The notes: generated from the sequence alone by a model not told the origin. Numbered from the stretch's first letter, positions 1 through 7,177 are shown. The stretch is 7,906 nucleotides of DNA from Anaerolineales bacterium (GCA_020060485.1 JAGVAB010000089.1:1-7906), one strand, 5' to 3'. Numbers and translations are program-made.

Positions 1-595
1 CATGGAGCCGCGCCAGGGGGTGTCGACAGTGTCCGTCAACAATTACCTGGGTGGGCGCATGGCGATGTCGCACCTGCTGGAGCAGGGTTATCAAAACATT
101 GGGCACATTGCCGGCCCGCTGGATTGGTGGGAATCCCGTCAGCGCATGAGTGCCTGGAAAGACAGTCTGAAGGAAACCGGGTTCAAAGTGCAGGAGAATC
201 ACTGGGTAGAGGGCAATTGGTCATCAGCCAGTGGTGCGCAGGCGATTGAGAAACTATACAAGCAATATCCGGAAATGGATGCAATTTTTGTGGCCAACGA
301 CCAGATGGCATTGGGTGTGATCCAGTATGCCTGTCAGAACGGTCTGCACATCCCGCAGGATATTGGCATCGTAGGATTTGATGATATCAGTGAGGCCGCC
401 TATTTTTCGCCCCCGTTGAGCAGCATCCGCCAGGATCATCTCAAACTGGGCACGGTTGCCGTGCAGGAAGTTGTCAAGCTGATTGAGGCCGATCAGAACG
501 ACACACCGATTGATGGCTCAAAAACGATCATGTTAACGCCAACGCTGGTGGTACGTGAAAGCTCAGTTTCCCAGAAGGAGGTGAACAAGATATAA
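1..595 (+). CDS. LacI/GalR-family transcriptional regulator, C-terminal part (5' end outside window)
   Basis: This is the effector-binding core of a LacI/GalR-type repressor. The frame is open at the left edge, so the ATG at position 2 is an internal Met and not the start. About 197 residues are present of the roughly 330-345 usual for the family; the helix-turn-helix and hinge are missing. Recognisable pieces in order are SVNNYLGGRMAMSHLLEQGY near residues 11-30, HIAGPLDWWESRQRMSAW near 35-52, VANDQMALG near 97-105 and the sugar-contact motif GFDDIS near 124-129. The C-terminal end, TPTLVVRESS, is typical of the family. Its position directly upstream of a sugar ABC operon on the same strand makes it the likely regulator of that operon (inference). 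It would release DNA, or bind it, on contact with the sugar or a derivative. The ligand cannot be read from the sequence. Confidence 0.93.
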   Translation, partial: MEPRQGVSTVSVNNYLGGRMAMSHLLEQGYQNIGHIAGPLDWWESRQRMSAWKDSLKETGFKVQENHWVEGNWSSASGAQAIEKLYKQYPEMDAIFVANDQMALGVIQYACQNGLHIPQDIGIVGFDDISEAAYFSPPLSSIRQDHLKLGTVAVQEVVKLIEADQNDTPIDGSKTIMLTPTLVVRESSVSQKEVNKI

Positions 596-622
596 GCATA
601 ACTGTAACAGAAGTAAAAGCAA

Positions 623-664
623 GGAAGCGCTTGCCAACAGTTGGTCGCTAGGGCAAGCACTTCC
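623..664 (+). promoter_or_regulatory. Inverted repeat / paired LacI-type operator candidates upstream of the transporter operon
   Basis: Arms GGAAGCGCTTGCC (623-635) and GGCAAGCACTTCC (652-664) are reverse complements with one mismatch (C628/A659) around a 16-nt loop. The left arm contains AAGCGCTT, a perfect 8-bp palindrome with a central CG, as in many LacI-family operators. The right arm has the related AAGCACTT. Their centres are 30 bp apart, close to three helical turns, so both would face the same side of the DNA. The two readings are a double operator for the adjacent LacI protein, or a stem-loop at the end of the LacI gene. No T-run follows, which argues against an intrinsic terminator. 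Confidence 0.5.
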
Positions 665-713
665 AGGGAGCGATAACCTCTGGTCGATACGAGAGGCTTT
701 ACGCGTCCCCAAT

Positions 714-719
714 TATACT
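714..719 (+). promoter_or_regulatory. -10-like box (TATACT) for the transporter operon
   Basis: TATACT matches TATAAT in five of six positions and lies 38 nt before the ATG of the binding-protein gene, downstream of the 623-664 operator-like sites. No convincing -35 hexamer lies 16-18 bp upstream (TTTACG at 698-703 is too close), so the promoter may need an activator or the true start may differ. Confidence is limited for this reason. Confidence 0.35.
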
Positions 720-751
720 GCACTATCAAAAATTCTAAGGAGAGTAAAAAA

Positions 752-1813
752 ATGAAAAGCTTCAAGTTCGCCTTTATGCTGGTCGTGGTGGTATCGCTGT
801 TGTTGTCTGCCTGCACGCCAACCGCTGCACCCGCGCCTGCTGCTGAAGCCCCCGTGGCCGAAGCTCCTGTGGCAGAAGCTCCGGCTCCTGCTGTTGAAGC
901 AGCACCTTCCACTTGTGCTCCCAATTGTCAATACAGTGACCTGGTGGTTGGTTTTCTCCAAACCGGGTCAGAAGGTGGTTGGCGCGCTGCGAACACTGCT
1001 TCCTTCAAGGAAACTGCGGAACAATTGGGGATCAAATTGAAGTTCTATGATTCGCAAAATGATCTGGCAAAGCAGGTGGCTGGTTTCCATCAGTTCAACC
1101 AGGATGCAGAAGTGAATGTAATCGTTCTGGCTGCTCTTGAGACCACGGGCTGGGAAGAGGTTCTGCAGGAAGCCCGCGATGCCGGCAAGGTTGTTGTCAT
1201 TGAAGATCGCCGCATTGATGCCCCGGAAGATCTTTATGTTACTTTCATTGGCGCCGATTTTGTTGATGAAGGCCGCAAAGCCGCTGATGAAATGTGCAAA
1301 CTGCTTGAAGGCAGTGAGAAAAAGATCGTGTGGGAACTGGTTGGCAATGTTGGTTCCTCGGCTGCCAAAGACCGCGGCCAGGGCTTCCGTGAGAAAATGG
1401 GCGAATGCGGCATCGAAATCGCCAACAGCCAGACCGGTAACTGGAGTGCTACAGAAGGCAAGCAGGTCACTGAGGCCTGGTTGAAGCAGAGCATGGACGT
1501 ACAGGGCATTTTCGCCCAGAATGATGAAATGGGTTTTGGCGCCATTGAGGCTTTGAAGGAAGCCGGCCTGAACCCTGGCACGGATGTCAAGGTTCTGTCT
1601 GTGGATGCCACTGGCAACGCCTTCAAGGCTATGCTGGAAGGCACCCTGAATGTCACCGTGGAATGCAACCCACTGCTGGCTCCTCAGGTATACGAAGCGG
1701 CACTGAAAGCCATGAATGGCGTAAGTCTGCCCAAGTGGATCCCTTCCCAGGAAGGTGTCTTCCGCGCGGATGACCCGAACCTCGAAGAGATCACTGCCGG
1801 CCGCACCTACTAG
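752..1813 (+). CDS. ytfQ: Sugar ABC transporter substrate-binding lipoprotein, YtfQ type
   Basis: This is the extracytoplasmic receptor of a sugar importer, a periplasmic-binding-protein type I fold (353 aa). The start is fixed by AAGGAG at 737-742, nine nt before the ATG. Residues 1-21 are a lipoprotein signal peptide ending in the lipobox LSA-C (Cys21 is the lipidated residue). Residues 22-54 are a Pro/Ala/Glu-rich tether with PVAEA repeats. A CAPNC motif (Cys55, Cys59) follows and may form a disulfide. The ligand-binding body runs from about residue 62 to the end. Family-diagnostic stretches are VGFLQTGSEGGWRAA (66-80), matching the GSESGWRAA of E. coli YtfQ, then ALETTGWEEVLQEA, GNVGSSAAKDRGQGF, AQNDEMGFGAIEALKEAGL and a terminal GRTY. 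E. coli YtfQ binds galactofuranose. Relatives serve fructose (Bifidobacterium FruE) or arabinose, so the ligand here stays open. It is the first gene of the transporter operon. Confidence 0.93.
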   Translation: MKSFKFAFMLVVVVSLLLSACTPTAAPAPAAEAPVAEAPVAEAPAPAVEAAPSTCAPNCQYSDLVVGFLQTGSEGGWRAANTASFKETAEQLGIKLKFYDSQNDLAKQVAGFHQFNQDAEVNVIVLAALETTGWEEVLQEARDAGKVVVIEDRRIDAPEDLYVTFIGADFVDEGRKAADEMCKLLEGSEKKIVWELVGNVGSSAAKDRGQGFREKMGECGIEIANSQTGNWSATEGKQVTEAWLKQSMDVQGIFAQNDEMGFGAIEALKEAGLNPGTDVKVLSVDATGNAFKAMLEGTLNVTVECNPLLAPQVYEAALKAMNGVSLPKWIPSQEGVFRADDPNLEEITAGRTY

Positions 1814-1873
1814 GCCAAGATTCATTGGTTGCTGAGGATTCGTTCAGAGGCAGCCAAAAAACGAAACGAAATG

Positions 1874-1905
1874 ATTGGGAAGCGGTGGCAACACCGCTTC
1901 CCAAT
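1874..1905 (+). repeat. Perfect intercistronic hairpin between binding-protein and ATPase genes
   Basis: A 14-bp perfect stem (ATTGGGAAGCGGTG at 1874-1887 with CACCGCTTCCCAAT at 1892-1905) closes on a GCAA tetraloop of the stable GNRA class. No T-run follows, so it is not a standard intrinsic terminator. It lies in the 127-nt gap between genes 1 and 2. Stem-loops at this place in other binding-protein-dependent operons block 3' exonucleases and raise the amount of binding-protein mRNA over the membrane components. That role is the likely one here (inference). Partial termination is an alternative. Confidence 0.8.
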
Positions 1906-1940
1906 ACCCAGGGCTTATGCTCCCAAAAAGGTAGTCAAGC

Positions 1941-3464
1941 ATGTCTGAATCTAATCATTTCATACTCACAATGGAAGGTATTTGTAAAGCCTTCCCGGGC
2001 GTCCAGGCGCTTGATCAGGTGGACTTCAATCTAAAGCGGGGTGAGATCCATTGCCTGATGGGGGAGAATGGCGCTGGAAAATCCACTTTGATCAAAGTAT
2101 TGACCGGTGTTGAACATCCGGATGCCGGCCTGATCATGCTGGGCGGTAAGGAGATCCAGGCCAGATCGCCACAACATGCGCAAACCCTGGGGATCAGTAC
2201 GGTTTACCAGGAAGTAAACCTTTGTATGAATCTGACCGTTGCAGAGAATATTTTGATTGGGCGTGAGCCTCGGAAACCTGGTCGCATTGATTGGCGTACG
2301 ATGAATACCAAGGCTGCCGAGATACTAAGAGATCTATTGGGGATCGATATCGATGTAACCAGAGCGCTGGGGACCTACACTGTTGCCATTCAACAAATGG
2401 TGGCTATTGCCCGGGCCCTTGACATCACCTCAGCCGAGGTCTTGATCCTGGATGAGCCTACTTCCAGCCTGGATATCAACGAAACCCAGCAGTTGTTCAA
2501 GGTGATGCGAAAACTGAAGGAAAACGGGGTTGGCATTATTTTCATTACCCATTTTATCAGCCAGGTTTATGAAATCTCGGACCGGATTACTGTTTTGCGC
2601 AATGGAAAGCTGGTGGGTACTTTCGATACGGCAACGTTGCCCCGTATTGATTTGATCAAGAAAATGATCGGCCGCGACCTGGCAGAATTTGATGAAATGA
2701 CCAATATCAAACTGGAAACCAGTCAGCACATCAAGAGTGATGCCATTTTGAGCGCCAGGAATCTTGGGCGGATTGGCGCCCTGAAACCGATCGATCTTGA
2801 TCTGCACCCTGGCGAAGTGGTTGGCCTCACCGGTTTGCTGGGTTCAGGCCGCACCGAAACCGTGAACCTTTTGTTTGGTTCCGACAAGCCAGATACTGGC
2901 AGCATTGTATTCAAAGGAAAAGAAATCAAGGATTATTCACCACTTGGTTCCATTCAACGTGGTGTTGCACTTTGCCCCGAAGACCGCAAGCTGGAAGGCA
3001 TTGTGGACGAGCTGACGGTCAGGGAAAATATTGTTTTGGCGATCCAGGCAAACAGAGGTTGGTTCAGATATTTGAACCTGCAAGAACAATACGAGATTGC
3101 CGATAAATATATTGAAATGCTGAATATCGTTACACCTTCGCCTGACCAACTTGTCAAGAACCTGAGCGGTGGCAACCAGCAAAAAGTCATTTTAGCACGA
3201 TGGCTGGCCATCCATCCGGAAGTGCTTATTCTGGATGAACCCACACGCGGTATTGATGTAGGCACAAAAGCCGAGATACAGAAACTTGTTCTCTCTCTGG
3301 CAGAGAGCGGCATGGCATGTGTTTTCATTTCCTCCGAACTGGAAGAAGTGTTACGCACCTGTCACCGGATTGCGGTTTTGCGAGAGCGGGAGAAAGTTTC
3401 GGAATTTGTTGGTGAGGTGGATGAGCAAACCATCATGCAGGCAATTGCCGGGAGTGGATCATGA
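1941..3464 (+). CDS. ytfR: Sugar ABC transporter double ATP-binding protein, YtfR type
   Basis: This is the cytoplasmic energy-coupling subunit with two fused nucleotide-binding domains (507 aa, the normal length). Domain 1 spans about residues 7-250, with Walker A GENGAGKST (41-49), Q-loop VYQE (Q90), a divergent signature TVAIQQM near 147-153, Walker B plus D-loop ILDEPTSSLD (169-178) and H-loop His204. Domain 2 spans about 268-503. Its Walker A is degenerate, GLLGSGRTET (298-307) with Arg in place of the Lys. It keeps a canonical signature LSGGNQQ (408-414) and Walker B LILDEPTRGID (429-439), but has Ser in place of the switch His (ISSELEE, 463-469). This asymmetry is normal for the RbsA/YtfR group. 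ALDQVDF, GIxTVYQEVNL, THF..QVY..SDRITVLRNG and GLLGSGRTET match E. coli YtfR closely. The start has only a weak AAAAGG site (1926-1931), and Met11 (1971) is a less likely alternative. The stop overlaps the next start (ATGA, 3461-3464). Confidence 0.95.
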   Translation: MSESNHFILTMEGICKAFPGVQALDQVDFNLKRGEIHCLMGENGAGKSTLIKVLTGVEHPDAGLIMLGGKEIQARSPQHAQTLGISTVYQEVNLCMNLTVAENILIGREPRKPGRIDWRTMNTKAAEILRDLLGIDIDVTRALGTYTVAIQQMVAIARALDITSAEVLILDEPTSSLDINETQQLFKVMRKLKENGVGIIFITHFISQVYEISDRITVLRNGKLVGTFDTATLPRIDLIKKMIGRDLAEFDEMTNIKLETSQHIKSDAILSARNLGRIGALKPIDLDLHPGEVVGLTGLLGSGRTETVNLLFGSDKPDTGSIVFKGKEIKDYSPLGSIQRGVALCPEDRKLEGIVDELTVRENIVLAIQANRGWFRYLNLQEQYEIADKYIEMLNIVTPSPDQLVKNLSGGNQQKVILARWLAIHPEVLILDEPTRGIDVGTKAEIQKLVLSLAESGMACVFISSELEEVLRTCHRIAVLREREKVSEFVGEVDEQTIMQAIAGSGS

Positions 3465-4537
3465 AATTGTTCAAAAAAACCCTGACTTGGAGAACGATCA
3501 CCGAGAGCAAGTTGTTTTTTCCCCTGGTAGCTTTGGGGTTGATTCTGCTCTTTGATCTGATCTTTATCCCTGGTTTTTTTCGTATTGAGACCAGAGGGGG
3601 CAATCTCTATGGCAGTGCGATCGACATCCTGCGCAATGGTTCCACGGTGGCTTTGCTGGCGATTGGAATGACCCTGGTGATTGCCACTGGAGGGGTGGAT
3701 CTTTCCGTGGGGGCAGTTATGGCCATTGCGGCTTCGATAGCGGCCTTGATGATGAACCCCTGGGTGGTGGGCAAGGAGTTGACCATTGAACTTCAGCGAC
3801 TGGTGATGGATCCAACCTATACCTATTCGCCGCTGTGGATGGTATTGCTGGTTACCTTGCTGGTCGCCACATTTTGCGGTCTGTGGAATGGTTTGCTGGT
3901 TGCTTACATCAAGATCCAGCCGATGGTCGCCACACTGATCCTGATGATTGCCGGACGCGGCATCGCTCAACTGATCACCAATGGGGTGCGCATCCAGATT
4001 TTTTATGAGCCCTATGCTTTCATTGGACAGGGCTGGATCATTTTGCCATTTTCGTTGTATCTGGTGGCATTGATCTATGCACTCACCTGGTTTTTGACCC
4101 GCCGTTCGGCTGTAGGACTTTTCATTGAATCTGTGGGTATCAAGCCCCGTTCCAGTTTCTTCAGCGGAATTGATGAAAAGAAAATTAAATTGCTGGCTTA
4201 TACCTTTTGCGGGTTTTGTGCAGGGATCGCGGGCCTGGTTGCAAGTTCAAATATCAAGACTTCAGATGCTAACAACATTGGTTTGACACTGGAACTGGAT
4301 GCGATTCTGGCAGTGGTCATTGGCGGCACATCGATGTCCGGCGGGCGCTTCTCCTTGCTGGCCAGCATTATTGGCGCAATGGCTATGCAGGCGGTAACCA
4401 CGTCCATGTATGCTATTGGGGTGCCGGCTTTTGCTTTGCAGGCCATCAAAGGAGTTGTGGTGATCCTGGTCATCCTTCTGTATTCCGAACAGGCAAAGAA
4501 CTTTTTCCAGAATTTTGCTCAACCGGAAAGAGGTTAA
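3461..4537 (+). CDS. ytfT: Sugar ABC transporter permease, YtfT type
   Basis: This is one of two inner-membrane channel subunits of the importer (358 aa, RbsC/BPD_transp_2 family), with about ten hydrophobic segments. Family signatures include YGSAIDILRNGSTVALLAIG (50-69), MTLVIATGGVDLSVGAVMAIA (70-90), LWNGLLVAYIKIQPMVATLI (141-160), AGRGIAQLITNG (164-175), SDANNIGLTLELDAILAVVIGG (268-289) and SGGRF (293-297), all close to E. coli YtfT. A segment near residues 100-123 (between a TM helix and LWMVLL) is longer than in the E. coli protein, apparently a loop insertion of about 20 residues. The ATG overlaps the ATPase stop as ATGA, and GGAG at 3451-3454 gives good spacing, so the two genes are translationally coupled. 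It should pair with the next permease as a heterodimer on the ATPase. Confidence 0.93.
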   Translation: MKLFKKTLTWRTITESKLFFPLVALGLILLFDLIFIPGFFRIETRGGNLYGSAIDILRNGSTVALLAIGMTLVIATGGVDLSVGAVMAIAASIAALMMNPWVVGKELTIELQRLVMDPTYTYSPLWMVLLVTLLVATFCGLWNGLLVAYIKIQPMVATLILMIAGRGIAQLITNGVRIQIFYEPYAFIGQGWIILPFSLYLVALIYALTWFLTRRSAVGLFIESVGIKPRSSFFSGIDEKKIKLLAYTFCGFCAGIAGLVASSNIKTSDANNIGLTLELDAILAVVIGGTSMSGGRFSLLASIIGAMAMQAVTTSMYAIGVPAFALQAIKGVVVILVILLYSEQAKNFFQNFAQPERG

Positions 4538-4542
4538 CCATT

Positions 4543-6138
4543 ATGCAGAAATTGAGCGCTTTTCTGAGTAAAAACCGGAGATTTGTGCCCATGACAGCTA
4601 CAGCTGTCCTGGTCATTGCGGCCTATACTGTAGGTGCAATCCTATATCCTGGGATGCGCAATCCGCAGGTTTTCCTTAATCTGTTTCGCAACAACACGTA
4701 TTTGCTGGTCTCTGCCATTGGCATGACATTTGTCATTATTACCGGCGGTATTGATCTTTCTGTGAGCGGTGTTATTGCCCTGACCACAGTCGTCGCGGCG
4801 GCTCTTTTGCGGGAAGGCTGGAATGCCTGGTTGGTTATTGGGCTTATGTTGTTGATGGGAATGGCACTTGGCTCCATCATGGGAAGTTTCATTGCTTATT
4901 TGAAAGTGCAGCCCTTCATAGCAACTTTGGCTGGCCTGTGGTTTGCACGCGGGATGTGTTTCTTCATCAGTGATGATGCCATTTCGATCAATAACCGAAT
5001 TTACAAGATTTTGGGGCAAACCAGGATTCTTATTCCCGGTTGGACAGAACTGGCTGCTAAACGCGGAAACCCTGCACCGTTTGTTTCCATCCTGGTGGTG
5101 GTATCCCTGATTTTGCTGGGTGTTGCAGTTTACATTGCACATTACACGCGTTTTGGACGGTCAGTGTATGCCATCGGCGGCAACCAACAATCTGCCCGTT
5201 TGATGGGTCTGCCTGTGGAACGAACTTTGGTGTTGGTGTATGCTTTCAGTGGATTTTGCTCAGGGCTGGCTGGCATTTGCTTGAGCATTTTTGTGGCGTC
5301 AGGACATGGGTTTTACGCCAACGGATTTGAAATGGACGCCATTGCTTCGGTGGTGATTGGCGGAACGATGCTGACCGGTGGTTCTGGTTATGTGTTCGGC
5401 ACATTGCTGGGGGTCATGGTGCTTGCCATCACCCAGACCTTGATCCAGTTTATTGGTTCATTGAGCTCCTGGTGGACAAAGATCGTGATCGGTATTCTGA
5501 CATTGGTCTTCATCGGGGTGCAGAGCCTTCTGGCCTCGCGTGGTGCAGGACGTAAGACCGCCATGGGTGCAGAATTGGCAAAGGCTGCGCACAGCCAACG
5601 GCAAAAGCAGTTCCTGGTGGGGGTGGGTGCCGTGATCCTGGTAGTTCTGGCAATCTTTATTGGCCCCAAATTATTGGGCAGCAAATCAGCGCAGACCACA
5701 ATCCCAATAGTATGCGAGGTAGCTCCTTTCAGGACTGAAGAGATGCAAGGTCTGCTGGAAGATGGTGCGGTGATTGTGTATAACCGCACAGCAGGTACAG
5801 AATGCGTGGACGAGTTGTATGCCGTCTATCCGGATGGCAAGATCACAGCTGACTGTGGACAGTCAACCAAGATCATTGAGATCCAGGTTGATCCGGCTCA
5901 AGTCGAGCGGGTCATCGTTTCGGCAGCCACTGAGTACAAATGGTTCAGTGATTACATCTTCAGCACTTACCACAATCCCTGCCGGCAATGTTATGCACAT
6001 TCGCTTTCCATAACTTATGAAGAGCGGATAAAGGGCGCTACGGGTGTGGATGGCGGCACAGATATGCCAGCTGAATATGGTTACACTCTCTCGGTACTCA
6101 GGCCGCTCTTGCCAAAATGCACGGGAGTTACCCCATGA
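4543..6138 (+). CDS. yjfF: Sugar ABC transporter permease, YjfF type, with extra TM helix and C-terminal Cys-rich domain predicted to be extracytoplasmic
   Basis: Residues 1-330 are a complete second permease. Marks are IGMTFVIITGGIDLSVSG (59-76), KVQPFIATLAGLWFARG (121-137), TRFGRSVYAIGGNQQSARLMG (202-222), ELDAIASVVIGG-like EMDAIASVVIGG (263-274) and LSSWWTKI (307-314). E. coli YjfF ends about here. This protein continues for some 200 residues. A basic stretch at 331-355 fits the cytoplasmic side. A strongly hydrophobic helix follows at about 356-374. A last domain of about 155 residues then holds six cysteines (391, 421, 438, 480, 483, 526), including CRQC. The positive-inside rule places that domain outside the membrane. 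Its pattern (YPDGKI, then VDPAQVERV, then NPCRQCYAHSLSI, then GVDGGTDMPAEY) resembles stand-alone small exported proteins I associate with Chloroflexota. That is from memory and uncertain, and I know no function. The start has AAAGAGG at 4527-4533, five nt after the previous stop. The stop overlaps the next ORF (ATGA, 6135-6138). Confidence 0.92.
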   Translation: MQKLSAFLSKNRRFVPMTATAVLVIAAYTVGAILYPGMRNPQVFLNLFRNNTYLLVSAIGMTFVIITGGIDLSVSGVIALTTVVAAALLREGWNAWLVIGLMLLMGMALGSIMGSFIAYLKVQPFIATLAGLWFARGMCFFISDDAISINNRIYKILGQTRILIPGWTELAAKRGNPAPFVSILVVVSLILLGVAVYIAHYTRFGRSVYAIGGNQQSARLMGLPVERTLVLVYAFSGFCSGLAGICLSIFVASGHGFYANGFEMDAIASVVIGGTMLTGGSGYVFGTLLGVMVLAITQTLIQFIGSLSSWWTKIVIGILTLVFIGVQSLLASRGAGRKTAMGAELAKAAHSQRQKQFLVGVGAVILVVLAIFIGPKLLGSKSAQTTIPIVCEVAPFRTEEMQGLLEDGAVIVYNRTAGTECVDELYAVYPDGKITADCGQSTKIIEIQVDPAQVERVIVSAATEYKWFSDYIFSTYHNPCRQCYAHSLSITYEERIKGATGVDGGTDMPAEYGYTLSVLRPLLPKCTGVTP

Positions 6139-6257
6139 CAAGGAAGAAAGTCATTCTGTTTTTGATTTCTCCAATAAAAGTATTGGATTGGGAGCAGTTG
6201 AATCGCACCATGTCAGATGGTTTGCAAGGTTTTCTGCGTAAGGAGCAGGAATCATGA
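6135..6257 (+). CDS. Small ORF of 40 codons, ATGA-coupled to both neighbours
   Basis: An ORF of 40 residues, starting MTRKKVILFLISPIK and ending FLRKEQES, exactly fills the gap between the YjfF-type permease and the exported protein. Its ATG overlaps the permease stop (ATGA, 6135-6138) and its TGA overlaps the next ATG (ATGA, 6254-6257). GGGAG at 6123-6127 lies 7 nt before its start. The peptide has a basic N-terminus, a short hydrophobic run (VILFLI, 6-11) and a polar, probably helical C-terminal half. It is too short for a full transmembrane helix plus domain. It could be a real microprotein associated with the transporter or membrane, or mainly a translated relay that carries ribosomes to the downstream gene. 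I recognise no family. Its last codons contain the ribosome binding site of the next gene. Confidence 0.5.
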   Translation: MTRKKVILFLISPIKVLDWEQLNRTMSDGLQGFLRKEQES

Positions 6258-7177
6258 ATGTTCGAAAAAAGCTATTTCCAGTTCTCCTGGTTTGTACTCT
6301 ATTTATTTATGCCTGTGTCTATATTGTATTGCCGGCAGGTCTGGAAGCTCCTGCATCTGCCAGAAATAAAGCGTTGAATTGGAACATTATGGTCACCAAT
6401 ATGGAAAAAACCACAGCAGGTGATTTGCGTATTGAGCTTGCCATTCGAAACGATACAGGGGAATGGAGCACCATGCGTAACGTTTCAGGAAAACCGGCTG
6501 TGTTGACTTCGGGTGGCAAATCCACCAATTGCAATACCGTTTTTGTGGGCACGGGCAGCCACCGCCTGGCGCCTGGTTTTCAAATGCGCGGTTATATGAG
6601 CGGCACAAAAGCCAACCCCGAAGTGCAGTATCTCTATGTTGAGTGTGCCAACATCGAAGGTGCGTCTGGTGCGAAATTGACCATAGACTATGAATATTTC
6701 AACGGTGACCTGGATTACTATCATCAGGAAGACAACAAGCTTACCGGAAAAGCAGAAGTTGATCTTGATGAAATCATTACAGATTTGACTTATCCGGTGG
6801 GTGTAGAGATTGAAGGGGTGATTGAGCCGGCCGACACTGAATTTCTGGCGGTCAGCGATAACGTGGTCACGCTCAAAGCTGTGACCAGAACTGATACTGG
6901 GCTTGAGTTTACCTGGGAAAATTTCAACCCCACAGATTTTCCGCTTAAAACCCATATCGGCAATCCGCCGGTGATTGGCAACGACGGGATCATTTATGGC
7001 ATTTTCGAGATCATGGATCTGGCTTATGTTCCCCTGACGCCTTCCAAATCCAGCGCTGAATGGGAAACTGTGGTAGCTGTTCCTGCGCTTGTGGATCAGC
7101 TTTACATTTTGTTGAGCGTGGAGACCAAGAATGTGCGCAATTATGTCAGCCATGCGGTGGACATTACGGACCAGTAA
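6254..7177 (+). CDS. Unrecognised exported protein at the end of the sugar-transport operon
   Basis: This 307-residue protein has a basic N-terminus and a hydrophobic stretch at about 7-28. It is probably cut by signal peptidase I after Ala34-Ser35-Ala36. A poor lipobox (IYA-C21) makes a lipoprotein possible, and the stretch could also be an uncleaved anchor. The mature part is rich in alternating hydrophobic/polar strands with few helices, suggesting beta-sandwich folds. It may form two modules, about 40-170 (ELAIRNDTGEWSTM, LAPGFQMRGYM, YLYVECANIEG, LTIDYEYFNGDLDYY) and about 180-305 (VVTLKAV, GLEFTWENFNP, VVAVPALVDQLYILLSVETK). The first module vaguely recalls the DUF4352/telokin-like extracellular Ig fold; this is a guess. 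Cys93 and Cys131 could pair. The start has AAGGAG (6240-6245), 8 nt before the ATG. The ATGA overlap with the preceding small ORF puts it in the transporter operon, so a role in sugar capture or envelope binding is plausible but unproven. Confidence 0.85.
   Translation: MNVRKKLFPVLLVCTLFIYACVYIVLPAGLEAPASARNKALNWNIMVTNMEKTTAGDLRIELAIRNDTGEWSTMRNVSGKPAVLTSGGKSTNCNTVFVGTGSHRLAPGFQMRGYMSGTKANPEVQYLYVECANIEGASGAKLTIDYEYFNGDLDYYHQEDNKLTGKAEVDLDEIITDLTYPVGVEIEGVIEPADTEFLAVSDNVVTLKAVTRTDTGLEFTWENFNPTDFPLKTHIGNPPVIGNDGIIYGIFEIMDLAYVPLTPSKSSAEWETVVAVPALVDQLYILLSVETKNVRNYVSHAVDITDQ

Noticed and set aside
2..4. ATG at position 2 as the true start of the left regulator
   Set aside because: It would begin in the middle of the LacI core without a DNA-binding domain; the frame is open to the window edge, so the gene is truncated by the window.
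835..900. Short direct repeats (GAAGCTCC-like) considered as a mobile or CRISPR repeat
   Set aside because: They encode the in-frame PVAEA repeats of the lipoprotein tether; there are no spacers, so this is a low-complexity linker.
968..1825. Long antisense open frame of 285 codons opposite the binding-protein gene
   Set aside because: It lies wholly opposite a well-supported gene, has no family resemblance and no ribosome site; it is a by-product of codon bias in the real gene.
2832..2867. Arg in place of the Walker A Lys in the second ATPase domain as a sign of decay
   Set aside because: A degenerate second Walker A (GSGRTE) is normal in the RbsA/YtfR family.
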